From the NCBI RefSeq assembly GCF_013364195.1, contig NZ_CP054918.1, forward strand, positions 4,143,001 to 4,207,000: a stretch of DNA of 64,000 nt, in the 5' to 3' direction. The translations under genes were made by a program, and so were the position numbers. Within the stretch, counting starts at the first letter, position 1; every line of letters starts with the position of its first letter. This DNA comes from Streptomyces sp. NA04227. Its GTDB lineage: Bacteria; Actinomycetota; Actinomycetes; Streptomycetales; Streptomycetaceae. Positions 51,050 to 60,113 of this stretch are shown one piece after another. The notes below the pieces were generated by a model. The model was not told the DNA's origin. It ran no database searches and was given only the letters and a program-made list of their open reading frames with translations.

Positions 51050-52890
51050 ACGGGCAGACGCGCGGCGGCGGGAACGGACGGGGAGGGAACGGGCGGGGTG
51101 GGAACGGGCGGCGACGGCAGCAGCCGCCCCCGCTGGACCCGCGCGTCGAGCAGAACTACCAGAGCGGCCTGGAGATCGTCCGCCGCGACCCCGCCTTGAG
51201 CGCGCTGCGCGCGGACTTCTGCCGTACGGCCTGCCATGTCGCGCCGAAGGACGGCTGGGCGCTGGTGGAGTCGGACGGCTGTGTCCATGTGAACCCCAAG
51301 CGGCTTGCCGAACCACGGGAATGGGCCTGGGTGTTGGCGCACTGCCTACTGCACCTGGGCTTCGGCCACGTACCGGCGGCCCGGGGCGCGCGCGAACAGC
51401 CGGACCGCTACGAGGTGGCGGCCCGCTGTGTGGTCGTGAACCGTTTCCAGCAGTCGTTCCCGGTGGGCACGCCGCCGTTCGAACTGCCCGCGTCCTTCCC
51501 CGGCGGCGACGAGGAGCAACTCGCCGAACGCTTCCGCCGGGACGGCATCCCGGAGCGCTACGCGCACTGCGGGGTGGGCGGCCCGGACCTGCCCGACCAG
51601 CGGCTGGAGCCCTGGCCGTACACCCGCGACCCCGAGGACTGGCGCGAGGTCTTCGCCCGTTCGCTGACCCGTGGTGTCTCCGCCGCGATGAACGCGGCCG
51701 GACGGGGCCCGCTCGACTCCCCAAAGGGCCCCTGGGACAGGGCACTTGAGTGGTTCGTCTCCTCGTACCCGCTGCTCGGCGGCATCGCCTCCGGCATGAC
51801 GGTGGTCGCGGACGCGGACCTCGCCCGCGCGCACCACATCTCCATCGCCGCGGTGAACGCCGCCGCGGCGGAGATCTACATCAACCCGCGCTGCGTCTAC
51901 TCCGAGGAGGAGTGGCGCTTCGTCCTCGCGCACGAAATGCTGCACGCCGCGCTGCGCCACGCGGACCGCCGCGGCGCCCGCGACCCGTATCTCTTCAACG
52001 TCGCCTGCGACTTCGTCATCAACGCCTGGCTGGTCGAGATGGGCGTCGGCGAGATGCCCGACGGCCTGCTCCACGACCCCGAGCTCACCGGCCTGTCCGC
52101 CGAGGAGGTCTACGACCGGATCACCACCGACGCCCGCCGAAAGCGCCGCCTCGCCACCCTCGCGGGCAAGGGCCGCGGCGACATCCTCGGCGAACCGCTG
52201 CCGCACGCGTCCGCCGCCACGGACTACGTCGACCTGGACGAGTTCTACCGCCGCGGTCTGCTCCAGGGCTTCGACCTGCACGATCGCAGACGCGGCACCC
52301 TGCCCGCCGGTCTGGTGGAGGAGATCGAGGCCCTGGCCCACCCGCCGCTGCCCTGGGACGTACGGCTCGCCCGCTGGTTCGACGAGTACGTGCCCCGCCC
52401 CCAGCCCCTGCGCAGCTTCGCCCGCCCCGCCCGGCGCCAGGCGTCCACCCCCGAAATCCCGCGCGCGGGACGGTACTTCCCGCCCGAGGAGCAGGAACGC
52501 TGCACCTTCGGCGTCGTCCTGGACACCTCCGCCTCCATGGACCACCGTCTGCTCGGCAAGGCCCTGGGCGCCATCGCCTCCTACGCCGCGTCCCGCGACG
52601 TCCCCGCCGCCCGGGTCGTCTACTGCGACGCGGCCCCCTTCGACGCGGGCTACCTCCCGGCCGCAGACATCGCGAGCCGCCTGCGCGTACGCGGCCGCGG
52701 CGGCACCCGTCTGCAACCCGGCGTGGACCTCCTCCTGACCGCCGACGACTTCCCGCCGACCGCTCCCGTACTGCTGATCACGGACGGCGCCTGCGACGTA
52801 CTGCGGGTGCGACGCGAGCACGCGTTTCTGCTGCCGCGCGGGGCGGGGCTGCCGTTCCGGGCGCGGGGGCCGGTGTTCGAGATGCACTGA
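51046..52890 (+). CDS. VWA-like domain protein with metallopeptidase-like repeats (DUF2201 type)
   Basis: 614 residues. A Gly/Arg-rich N-terminus (1-30) is followed by two related helical blocks. The first (about 90-115) has WVLAHCLLHLGFGH, the second (about 288-305) FVLAHEMLHAALRH. Only the second keeps HExxH (His296, Glu297, His300). The C-terminal DUF2201/VWA domain has GVVLDTSASMDHRLLG, a MIDAS DxSxS motif, and LLITDGACDVL. Partner of the MoxR ATPase by 4-bp overlap (GTGA). Likely a cytoplasmic metal-dependent complex. Whether it is a protease is not proven. Confidence 0.88.
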   Translation: MNGQTRGGGNGRGGNGRGGNGRRRQQPPPLDPRVEQNYQSGLEIVRRDPALSALRADFCRTACHVAPKDGWALVESDGCVHVNPKRLAEPREWAWVLAHCLLHLGFGHVPAARGAREQPDRYEVAARCVVVNRFQQSFPVGTPPFELPASFPGGDEEQLAERFRRDGIPERYAHCGVGGPDLPDQRLEPWPYTRDPEDWREVFARSLTRGVSAAMNAAGRGPLDSPKGPWDRALEWFVSSYPLLGGIASGMTVVADADLARAHHISIAAVNAAAAEIYINPRCVYSEEEWRFVLAHEMLHAALRHADRRGARDPYLFNVACDFVINAWLVEMGVGEMPDGLLHDPELTGLSAEEVYDRITTDARRKRRLATLAGKGRGDILGEPLPHASAATDYVDLDEFYRRGLLQGFDLHDRRRGTLPAGLVEEIEALAHPPLPWDVRLARWFDEYVPRPQPLRSFARPARRQASTPEIPRAGRYFPPEEQERCTFGVVLDTSASMDHRLLGKALGAIASYAASRDVPAARVVYCDAAPFDAGYLPAADIASRLRVRGRGGTRLQPGVDLLLTADDFPPTAPVLLITDGACDVLRVRREHAFLLPRGAGLPFRARGPVFEMH

Positions 52891-53080
52891 GGTGTGTCGA
52901 GACGCGCTGAGGTGTGGGGCTGGGTTTTCCGGTCACTTATGGCGTGAATTGCGGCGACGTGGTCGAACTCCCCGCGACGGTGAGGCCTTCGCACCAGACT
53001 GAGGGCGTCCGGTTCGTCCGCGGGAAGCGGTTCGCGGGAAGCGGTTCGCCGGAACCCGCTGAAAGCTGAAAGGGGTCTTC

Positions 53081-54559
53081 GTGACCACGTACACGCCAGA
53101 CGTTCTTCTTGTCGGCTCGGGCCCGGTCGGGGCCGCGCTGGCGCACCGGCTCGTGGTCGAAGGGGGCCTGGACGTGCTGATGGTCGAGCTGGGCGCGCAG
53201 GAGTCCCACCCGCGCGGGGAGAACCGCCGCAACCGGGCCGACTTCCGCGAGCGCGACGTGGTTCCGCCCGCCGTGCGCGCGGTGGGCGGCCTGGGCACGG
53301 TCTGGGAGTGCGGCGTCCCCACGTTCGTCCCGGAGGTGGAACTCACCTGGCAGGGACAGAAGTACCCGATCGACGCCGCCGCGCTGGACAAGCAGTACGC
53401 GAAGGCGGGCGAGCAACTCGGCCGTACGACCGGCCTGTTCCCCACCTCCGTACGCCATCGTGCGGTCCGGAAGGCGTTGTTGGAGGCCGGGCACGACGCG
53501 GTGACGGAACTCCCGCTGGCCGCCCGGACCGTCGCGGAGCCGGACCACGAACGGGTGGTGTGGGCGGGGACCGACGCGCTCTTCGGTCCGCTCGGCGACC
53601 CCGCCTTCACGCCCGACGCGGGCAGCTTCACGCTGCTGTCCGATCACCTGTGTACGGGGCTCAGCGTCGAGCGGGACGGGGAGAACCGGCGGGTGGTGGG
53701 CGCCGTGGTGACGGACCTCGACGCCGGGGCCGGGGTCGGGGGTGGTGGTGAGGTCAGCGTCGTCGCCAAGGCGTACGTCGTCGCGGGCGGCACGATGGCC
53801 ACTCCGCAACTGCTCGCGGCCTCGGGCCTCGGCGAGCGGCTCCCGGCGCTCGGACGCTATGCGACCGACTCGCCGATCGCCGTCTGCCGTGTGGTGCTGA
53901 AGTCCGCGGTCGTGGACGCGGTCGAGGGGTCGGCGACCGGGGCGGCGCTGGAGCGCATCCGGCAGCACCGGAAGCGGCACCCGGAGGACCGGCTGCCGAT
54001 CCCGCACAAGGACACTCCGGTCAACCTCTTCCTCCCGCCGTCCCAGGACAGGCCCTGGCACGCGCACATCCGCTCCGTGCCGGAGGGCGTGGCGGGCACC
54101 TCGGTCGACGAACGGATCGTTCTCGAACTCCGCTGGTTCGGCATCTGCCGCCCGCGCGAGGACAACAGGGTGGAGTTCAGCACCACGGCGCAGGACCGCA
54201 ACGGAATGCCGCAGCCCGCACTGCAGCTCACGGCCGGTGCGGACGACGCGGCCAACGCCGAGGCCATGCTGCGCCACATGGTCGAAGTGGCCCAAACCAT
54301 CGGCCAGTTCCTGCCGGGCGCCGAACCGCAGCTCATCCCCGCCGGGGCCGGGATGCAACTCGCCGGGACCACCCGCATGGGCACCGACCCGGACACCAGC
54401 GTCGTCAACGCCGACTCCCGGGTCTGGGGCGTGGCCAACCTCTACCTCGGCGGCAACGGCCTCCACCCGTTCGGCAACGCCTCCGCTCCCACCCTGACCA
54501 GCATCGCGGCGGCGCTGCACGCGGCGGACGCGATCACGGAGACGGTCAAGAAGGCTTAG
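53081..54559 (+). CDS. GMC-family FAD-dependent oxidoreductase
   Basis: 492 residues. The FAD-binding start is DVLLVGSGPVGAALAHRLV (GSGPVG at 12-17). The middle VGGLGTVWECGVP resembles the covalent-flavin/substrate loop region of pyranose-oxidase-like enzymes. The C-terminus GTTRMGTDPDTSVVNADSRVWGVANLYLGGNGLHPFGNASAPTLTS holds the catalytic pair candidates His462 and Asn466. It is cytoplasmic, with no signal peptide. It probably oxidises a sugar or alcohol. The closest class is pyranose 2-oxidase/C-glycoside oxidase-like (inference). The GTG start and GAAAGG upstream fit. A 16-bp-stem terminator follows. Confidence 0.88.
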   Translation: MTTYTPDVLLVGSGPVGAALAHRLVVEGGLDVLMVELGAQESHPRGENRRNRADFRERDVVPPAVRAVGGLGTVWECGVPTFVPEVELTWQGQKYPIDAAALDKQYAKAGEQLGRTTGLFPTSVRHRAVRKALLEAGHDAVTELPLAARTVAEPDHERVVWAGTDALFGPLGDPAFTPDAGSFTLLSDHLCTGLSVERDGENRRVVGAVVTDLDAGAGVGGGGEVSVVAKAYVVAGGTMATPQLLAASGLGERLPALGRYATDSPIAVCRVVLKSAVVDAVEGSATGAALERIRQHRKRHPEDRLPIPHKDTPVNLFLPPSQDRPWHAHIRSVPEGVAGTSVDERIVLELRWFGICRPREDNRVEFSTTAQDRNGMPQPALQLTAGADDAANAEAMLRHMVEVAQTIGQFLPGAEPQLIPAGAGMQLAGTTRMGTDPDTSVVNADSRVWGVANLYLGGNGLHPFGNASAPTLTSIAAALHAADAITETVKKA

Positions 54560-54595
54560 CGGGGAGCACGGCGGGTCGTATGACGTGAAGACGCG

Positions 54596-54632
54596 CGTAG
54601 GGTCCCGACCGGTTCTCGGTCGGGACCCTACG
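54596..54632. terminator. Perfect 16-bp bidirectional terminator
   Basis: CGTAGGGTCCCGACCG and CGGTCGGGACCCTACG form a perfect stem with a 5-nt loop. It is followed by a T/G-rich stretch and lies between the convergent GMC and TerB-like genes. Confidence 0.85.
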
Positions 54633-54667
54633 AGTTGTGTGTGACCCTCGGCCCGTGACCCGCGTCG

Positions 54668-55228
54668 TCAGATGCCGAACTCCTGGCTGGACAGCCCGAG
54701 TACGGAGCACGCCTCACGCAGCACCTGCTCCTCGGCGGGAGCGACGTAGCCGTCCGCGCCCGCGACGACGAAGCCGGTCTGTACGACGGCCCTGGCCTCG
54801 GTCGGCTTCTTCGCGGCCTTGGCGATCTCCTGGAGCGCCTCGGCCTTGCCCTGCTGGAAGTTGAACGCCAGCTGGTCGACGTGCTTGTTGAAGCGTGTGC
54901 GCAACTGCTCCGACGGGAAGTTCTGCAGGACGTCGTTGTTCAGGATCAGCGACTCCACGTGCTGCCGCTCGGCAGGGTCCACGTTCCCGTCGGCGGCGGC
55001 GACCAGGGCGCACATGGCCATACTGGCGTCCCGGTACGCCCCGCTCTTCAACTCCGTCTTCAGGGACGTGAGCTGGGTCTTGAGCGCACTGACCAGCTGC
55101 GCCTTGGACCCACCGGAGCCTCCCGCACCCGGCCGCCCGTGCCCGCCGGCGCCACTACCGCCCCGCGCTCCCTGCGCCTGCTGCTGCAGACCCTTGGCCT
55201 GGTCCTTGATCCGATCCCACATCGCCAT
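54668..55228 (-). CDS. TerB-family protein
   Basis: About 186 residues. After a Gly/Ala/Gln-rich segment (about 14-42) comes a helical TerB domain. It has the two acidic metal-binding helices LVAAADGNVDPAERQHVESLI and VVAGADGYVAPAEEQVLREA, and ends LGLSSQEFGI. TerB proteins belong to the tellurite/stress (Ter) system and bind divalent metal. No other ter genes are adjacent. ATG 55228 is preferred, with GAGGTGG upstream. ATG 55222 is also possible. Confidence 0.9.
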   Translation of the reverse strand: MAMWDRIKDQAKGLQQQAQGARGGSGAGGHGRPGAGGSGGSKAQLVSALKTQLTSLKTELKSGAYRDASMAMCALVAAADGNVDPAERQHVESLILNNDVLQNFPSEQLRTRFNKHVDQLAFNFQQGKAEALQEIAKAAKKPTEARAVVQTGFVVAGADGYVAPAEEQVLREACSVLGLSSQEFGI

Positions 55229-55402
55229 CCGTGCCACCTCGGCTTCAGCCGTGTCGTTCCACTCGTCCGCGTACGTTCCGCGCCTTCTCTGCCCACTCTC
55301 TTTGCAAACTCTTGGGGGGCTTTGGAAGTTCCGGGGAGAGCAGGGGCTGTCTGTTCTGATGGTCGCCGCCCTGGCCGGAAACGGTCGTACGCGGACGGCG
55401 GA

Positions 55403-57934
55403 TCAGGCGGCGGCCCGACCGGCGCTGCCCAGGTGGGCGGGGATGTCCTGCTCGGCCCAAATGATCTTTCCTCGTGGGATGTAGCGGGTTCCCCAGCGGC
55501 GACTGAGTTGCGCGACGAGGAAGAGACCTCGGCCTCCCTCGTCCGTGGTGCGCGCGTGCCTGAGTCTGGGCGACGTGTTGCTGGTGTCGGAGACTTCGCA
55601 GATCAGGGCCGAGTGGCGGATCAGTCTGAGCTGGATCGGACCGGTCGCGTGTCTGATGGCGTTGGTGACGAGCTCGCTGACGACGATCTCTGTCGTCGCC
55701 GTCATTTCACCCAGGCCCCAGTTCTCGAGGTGGCGCGATGCCAGGGCGCGGGCATGGGCGACCACGGCCGGGTCGGACGGCATGTCCCACGTGGACACTT
55801 GGTCGGCGGTCAAGGGGTGTGGGCGGGCCAGGAGCAGGGTGATGTCGTCGGGCTGCGGTTCTGGCAGGAGTTGCTGGACCGTTGTCTCGCAGAGTTCTTC
55901 GAGGGGCAGGTCTCCCTGGACGAGGGCGGTTGCGAGCTTGGTCATCCCGCGGTCGACGTCCTGGTCGGCCGCCTCGATGAGCCCATCGGTGTAGAGGCCG
56001 AGGATCCCGCCCTCGGGGAGTTCGATTTCGGCCATCTCGAAGGGGAAGCCTCCGAGGCCGAGGGGAGGGCCTGCCGGGAGTTCGGGGAAGTGCACGGTGC
56101 TGTCGGGTGCGACGACGATCGGTGGCGGGTGCCCGGCGCGGGCCATCTGGCAGTGCCGGGTGACCGGGTCGTAGACGGCGTACAGGCAGGTCGCGCCGAG
56201 CAGGGCGGTGGCGGTGGCCGTGGCGGTGGTCCGGTCCGAGGGTTCCCCGTCGATGAGCCGGATGACCATGTCGTCGAGGTGGGCGAGGAGTTCGTCGGGA
56301 GGCAGGTCCATGTCGGCCAGCGTGTGGACGGCGGTACGCAGGCGCCCCATGGTGGCGGCCGCCGTGATCCCGTGGCCGACGACGTCGCCCACGGCGAGGG
56401 CAACGCGGGCCCCGGACAGGGGGAACACGTCGAACCAGTCTCCGCCGACACCGTCCTTCGCGTCCGCGGGGTGGTAGGAGGAAGCCACCTCAAGGACCGT
56501 GCCGGCCAGGAGAGTCTGTGGGAGCAGGCTCCGTTGCAGGGCCAGGGCGGTCGCGTGCTCGCGCGTGTAGCGGCGGGCGTTGTCGATGCACACCGCGGCT
56601 CTGGCCACCAGTTCCTGTGCGAGGAGCATGTCGTCGGGTTCGAAGGAGGCGACGTTCTCAGAGCGGACGAACGTGGCAAGACCCAGGACCGTGTCGCGGG
56701 CCCGTACGGGAACCGAGATGAGGGAGTGGAGTCCAAAGTCCCGCATGTTCGCGGCTCGTGCGGGTTCTTCGATCGCCCAGAGGTCGCTGGAGGGATCGAG
56801 GACGGACATGAGAACGCCATTGCCGTGCACGAGGTAGCTGGCGTCATGCGGCGGGGGTACGAAGTCCACCTGGTCGCCGATTCTGGCCACGGCTTCGGGG
56901 CAGCCTGTGCGGACGGACTGCATTCCGGCGCGGCGCATTCTGGGTTTGCTGCCGGGCGCCAGCGGGGTGGGCAGTTCCAGATTGAAGACGGACTCCAGGA
57001 GGTCGACGATGACGAAGTCCGCGAAACCGGGCGCGGCGACATCGGCGAGCTCCTGGGCTGTTCGCATGACGTCGAGTGAGCTTCCGATGCGAGCGCCGGC
57101 TTCGTTGACCAGTGCGAGGCGCTGCTGGGCCTTCCACCGGTCGGTCACGTCGGTGACCATGTAGCACACGCCGGTGATGGAGTCGTCCGCGTCGACCAGC
57201 GGGAAGAAGGAAGTGGAGTAGGAGCGCTGCCTGTGCGGGTCGGCCCAGCTCCAGCCCTGGTACTCGTGGTCGATGACAGGCTCGCCGGTCCGCAGTACGT
57301 CACGCATGGTGGCTTCGATCGCCCCTGAGACAAGGCCGGGCAGCAGTTCGCCGAGACGGTGGCCGATTCTCTGCGCGCGCGGCACCCCGCCGAAGCGTTC
57401 CAACGTGTCGTTCAGCCATACGTATTGAAGGTCCGAATCCATCACCGCCATGCCGATCGGCGAACGGGTCAGAAAACCGGCGAGAACGGATTGGCCTATT
57501 TCCCACTCGAGTTGTCGTTCGCGGACGGAGACGAGGAAGCACTCGTCCTCCCCCTCCCGCAGGACGAATCCCGCGGAGACGTTCAGGTCCACTTCCATCC
57601 GGTGGTGCTCCCGGTGCCGGACGGCGACGGTGCCGCTCCAACCCGTTCCCGTGCGGCAGCGGTCGGCGACCCTTCTGGCGCGCACACGGTCTGCCGGTTC
57701 TGCCAAGAGGAAGGCCGCGGATCGGCCGACCGCATCAGCCGGCGCGTACCCGAAGAGTTCCTCGGCTCTGCGGGACCAGCCGACAACGGTGCCCTTGGCG
57801 TTGATCAGGGCTGTCGCATCGAGGGCCGGGTTCACGGCGCCGGGGCGCCCAACCGGAGACACTGCGCCTGGCCCGACCTTCGAGGGACCACCCGCTGAGG
57901 GCATACGGCTCACCACCGTCCGACAGGTCTCCAT
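55403..57934 (-). CDS. PAS-PAS-GAF-PP2C phosphatase fused to anti-sigma-type ATPase
   Basis: About 843 residues. The order is PAS (about 30-125), second PAS (about 150-265), GAF (about 285-455), SpoIIE-like PP2C phosphatase (about 485-690) and HATPase_c of RsbW type (about 710-830). The phosphatase has the metal-site motifs GGDWFDVFPL and VGDVVGHG, then LYTDGLIEA and PDDITLLLA. The ATPase shows ELVTNAIRHA and GGRGLFLVAQLSRRWG. This fused plan controls sigma factors by both phosphatase and kinase acts, as known for Streptomyces. It may feed the SigF-class factors in this chromosome (inference). Start ATG 57934 has GGGAGGGG upstream. Confidence 0.93.
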   Translation of the reverse strand: METCRTVVSRMPSAGGPSKVGPGAVSPVGRPGAVNPALDATALINAKGTVVGWSRRAEELFGYAPADAVGRSAAFLLAEPADRVRARRVADRCRTGTGWSGTVAVRHREHHRMEVDLNVSAGFVLREGEDECFLVSVRERQLEWEIGQSVLAGFLTRSPIGMAVMDSDLQYVWLNDTLERFGGVPRAQRIGHRLGELLPGLVSGAIEATMRDVLRTGEPVIDHEYQGWSWADPHRQRSYSTSFFPLVDADDSITGVCYMVTDVTDRWKAQQRLALVNEAGARIGSSLDVMRTAQELADVAAPGFADFVIVDLLESVFNLELPTPLAPGSKPRMRRAGMQSVRTGCPEAVARIGDQVDFVPPPHDASYLVHGNGVLMSVLDPSSDLWAIEEPARAANMRDFGLHSLISVPVRARDTVLGLATFVRSENVASFEPDDMLLAQELVARAAVCIDNARRYTREHATALALQRSLLPQTLLAGTVLEVASSYHPADAKDGVGGDWFDVFPLSGARVALAVGDVVGHGITAAATMGRLRTAVHTLADMDLPPDELLAHLDDMVIRLIDGEPSDRTTATATATALLGATCLYAVYDPVTRHCQMARAGHPPPIVVAPDSTVHFPELPAGPPLGLGGFPFEMAEIELPEGGILGLYTDGLIEAADQDVDRGMTKLATALVQGDLPLEELCETTVQQLLPEPQPDDITLLLARPHPLTADQVSTWDMPSDPAVVAHARALASRHLENWGLGEMTATTEIVVSELVTNAIRHATGPIQLRLIRHSALICEVSDTSNTSPRLRHARTTDEGGRGLFLVAQLSRRWGTRYIPRGKIIWAEQDIPAHLGSAGRAAA

Positions 57935-58174
57935 GGTCCCGCCCCTCCCTGCGACTTTCCACTCGGGTTGGCAGGGGGAGTGGCGGGTCACGGTTGGGCT
58001 CCAGCAGGTGACGCTGCCGTCGTCGTGCAGACTGCCCATGCACCGGTCGTCGTCGTTGACGGAATCACCAGGTAGAACCCGTGGAATCCCAAGATGATCT
58101 CGCCGGATGCGGCACGGTTTCCCGGAGCACCGTTCCAGGAGTTCGAGCGCGGCGTGGCCCGGTCGGGGGCCGCC

Positions 58175-58738
58175 TCATGGTCCTGCGCTCAGCCTGCGGC
58201 TTCCGGCTCGGTTCTTCGCGACGTTCCGTGTCTTCTTCCTGTTGCCCGACTCGGCGAGCACGGCGAGGACCGCTGGAGACGCCGACTCTTCGGCGAGGAG
58301 GCGCTGCATCCAGTCCGTGACCGTGGCCAGCTCGACCGGTGTCGGCACGTGACCGTCCTCGATCGACAGGTAGAACAGCCAGTCGTGGACGCGTCGGCGG
58401 ATGAACTCGCGGTTCCCTTCCGCCTTGAGCCGGCCGATCTCCGGCAGTAGTTCGGCCGACCACTGCTGGAACTCGGCAGGGCCGGTCACCTGCATCGCGA
58501 TCCCGTCCACGAGGGCGACCACCGCCGATTTGGACACGATCTCGATGGGGTCGCGCAGGATCATGGTCACGATCGCGCGGTCCCGGTCCCGGTCGCGTCT
58601 CGGCGAGGAAGCGGTCACCGAGACGACGCGTTGGTACGCGGACGATCGCACGTGCTCGTCCGCTACGGCGTCGTCGACGTCCACGTCGAGGATGCCGGCG
58701 CCTGCCAGCAGCTCGGCCACATCGGAGCGCAATGTCAT
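58175..58738 (-). CDS. Hypothetical protein
   Basis: 187 residues, soluble. N-terminal MTLRSDVAELLAGAGILDVDVDD. A middle with basic SSPRRDRDRDRA and a helical VHDWLFYLSIEDGHVPTPVELATVTDWMQRLL. A basic tail RKKTRNVAKNRAGSRR. No family that I can name. ATG 58738 is preceded by repeated GATGAAGC units. It sits between the signalling phosphatase and the tRNA-linked element. Coding bias looks genuine. Confidence 0.65.
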   Translation of the reverse strand: MTLRSDVAELLAGAGILDVDVDDAVADEHVRSSAYQRVVSVTASSPRRDRDRDRAIVTMILRDPIEIVSKSAVVALVDGIAMQVTGPAEFQQWSAELLPEIGRLKAEGNREFIRRRVHDWLFYLSIEDGHVPTPVELATVTDWMQRLLAEESASPAVLAVLAESGNRKKTRNVAKNRAGSRRLSAGP

Positions 58739-59053
58739 CGCTTCATCGCTTCATCTCTTCTCGCGGGGCCGGACTCCATATCGCGGGCATCCTCCTCCGG
58801 TCCGCACGCTGATCCAAACGAGACGGCCTCCAGCTGCGACCACGGGAGCCCAGCCCCGCCTACGCCCGGCTCCACGCACTGAGCAGCTTCGGGTCCCGTA
58901 CCCGCTGATCGCCGGGGCGGCGGGCAGGAGCTCGGTTCGGATGGCTGCGGGCCCATCCGGGTGCCTTCCGGACGTGCCGTGGGCGGGAGGCGCCCGTTGA
59001 GGGGTATGTCGTTTCGGTCGGGGGCGACCTCGGGATCCGTGAGGAGATCAGCT
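58739..59053. other. Divergent intergenic region, no gene
   Basis: 315 bp between the leftward hypothetical gene and the rightward dimeric-barrel gene. No RNA gene, hairpin or repeat stands out. Reading frames here are not protein-like. Confidence 0.5.
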
Positions 59054-59335
59054 GTGTACGCAGTGGTTCGGCGGTACGAAGGGGTGACTGATCCTGTCGA
59101 GGCGGGACGCCGAGTGGACGAGGGATTCGTGCCCCTCCTCCGCCAGGTCCCCGGCTTCGTGGCCTACTACTGGATCGACGCCGGGGACGGAGTGATGGTC
59201 TCCGTCAGCGTCTACGACAACCAAGCCGGGGCCGACGAGTCGGTCAGGAGGGCGGCCGACTTCGTACGGAACAACCTCGCATCGCTGCTCCCCCACCCTC
59301 CTCAGGTCACGTCCGGCCAGGTTGTGGCTGCGTAG
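59054..59335 (+). CDS. Small dimeric alpha/beta-barrel (ABM-like) protein
   Basis: 93 residues: VYAVVRRYEGVTDPVEAGRRVDEGFVPLLRQVPGFVAYYWIDAGDGVMVSVSVYDNQAGADESVRRAADFVRNNL. The pattern of strand, helix, PGF motif and strand is that of antibiotic biosynthesis monooxygenase/Dabb folds. Enzyme activity is not implied. GTG 59054 is preceded by GAGGAG. The frame further upstream is not protein-like. It ends about 75 bp before the tRNA-derived repeat. Confidence 0.82.
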   Translation: MYAVVRRYEGVTDPVEAGRRVDEGFVPLLRQVPGFVAYYWIDAGDGVMVSVSVYDNQAGADESVRRAADFVRNNLASLLPHPPQVTSGQVVAA

Positions 59336-59410
59336 CGACCTCCGCAACGGGGGGCGGATCCCCGCATCTCCGTGCTGCTGCCCCGGTCATTCGGAAACCG
59401 AGACGCACAA

Positions 59411-59524
59411 CGTCGAAGGGCCCCACCGCAAGCGGTGGGGCCCTTCGACTTCGTGCCCGGTGAGGCACTGGCGGAGGATACGAGATTCGAACTCGTGAGG
59501 GGTTGCCCCCAACACGCCTTCCAA
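59411..59524. repeat. 114-bp direct repeat, copy 1: truncated tRNA-Ser(GGA) 3' half (attachment-site-like)
   Basis: It matches 61826-61939 with three differences. It contains the tRNA terminator hairpin (59414-59447) and the last 53 bases of tRNA-Ser including T arm, acceptor 3' strand and CCA. It stops inside the anticodon loop and continues as unrelated sequence. It cannot make a tRNA. This is the hallmark of an att site left by an element integrated in the tRNA gene. Confidence 0.85.
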
Positions 59525-60113
59525 AGGTTCGTCCACTCGTCCGCAGGGGAACGTGTACGTCCTGGCCTGCGGTGACGTGGTCACCGAGAGCCGGTTCGTG
59601 CGGGGCCGGACGGAGGTGAATGAGGCCAGAACTGAGACCATCAGGACTACCTCGTCGTGCGACCTGGACCGGTGAGCGTCGCTGCTTCGGTTCGTGCCAG
59701 TACGACGCTGAACCAGGCGTAGGAATCGGGCAGTACGCGGAACCCGGGGAAGGGCGTCTCGCCGCGGTCCGTCGGCCGCACGATGTCGGCCGTTTTGTTC
59801 GCGTCCTCCAGGGTTTGGATTCGTCCTCGTTCACCGGCAGCCTTTCGGTCGGCGTCATGTGGCGTGAGCCGGAGGGACGGTAGAGCGGCCCGAGGGAGCG
59901 CAAGCAAGTACGCACGAGGGGGCGCAGGCGAGGATTCGGCCAGTCGGTCTCCGATCGCGAGGCCGGTCTGGTTTCGCGCGGCGAGCCGCCCAGGCCACTG
60001 GTCGTCAGGCGGCCGGATTCGATCCCGAGGAATTCGGCAGTCCCGTACTCGCCGAATCCGTGCCCAGTGAGATCCGACTCGTCCATCGCGGATGTCGCGA
60101 AGTGCGGGGTGCA
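59525..60113. other. Unassigned sequence inside the tRNA-linked element
   Basis: Open frames exist on the minus strand (for example 59647-60114, ending FPGFRVLPDSYAWFSVVLARTEAATLTG), and short parts look protein-like. No complete gene with a ribosome site emerges. It may be decayed gene remains. Confidence 0.4.

Noticed and set aside
49190..51745. 851-codon open frame on the minus strand opposite the NTPase and MoxR genes
   Set aside because: It is antisense to well-supported genes, Arg/Pro/Ser-rich and domain-free. Only the piece at 49475-49672 looks protein-like and is reported as a remnant.
59472..59524. Second tRNA-Ser gene
   Set aside because: Only the 3' half is present. It lacks the D arm, the 5' acceptor strand and half of the anticodon arm, so it is an attachment-site copy and not a functional tRNA.
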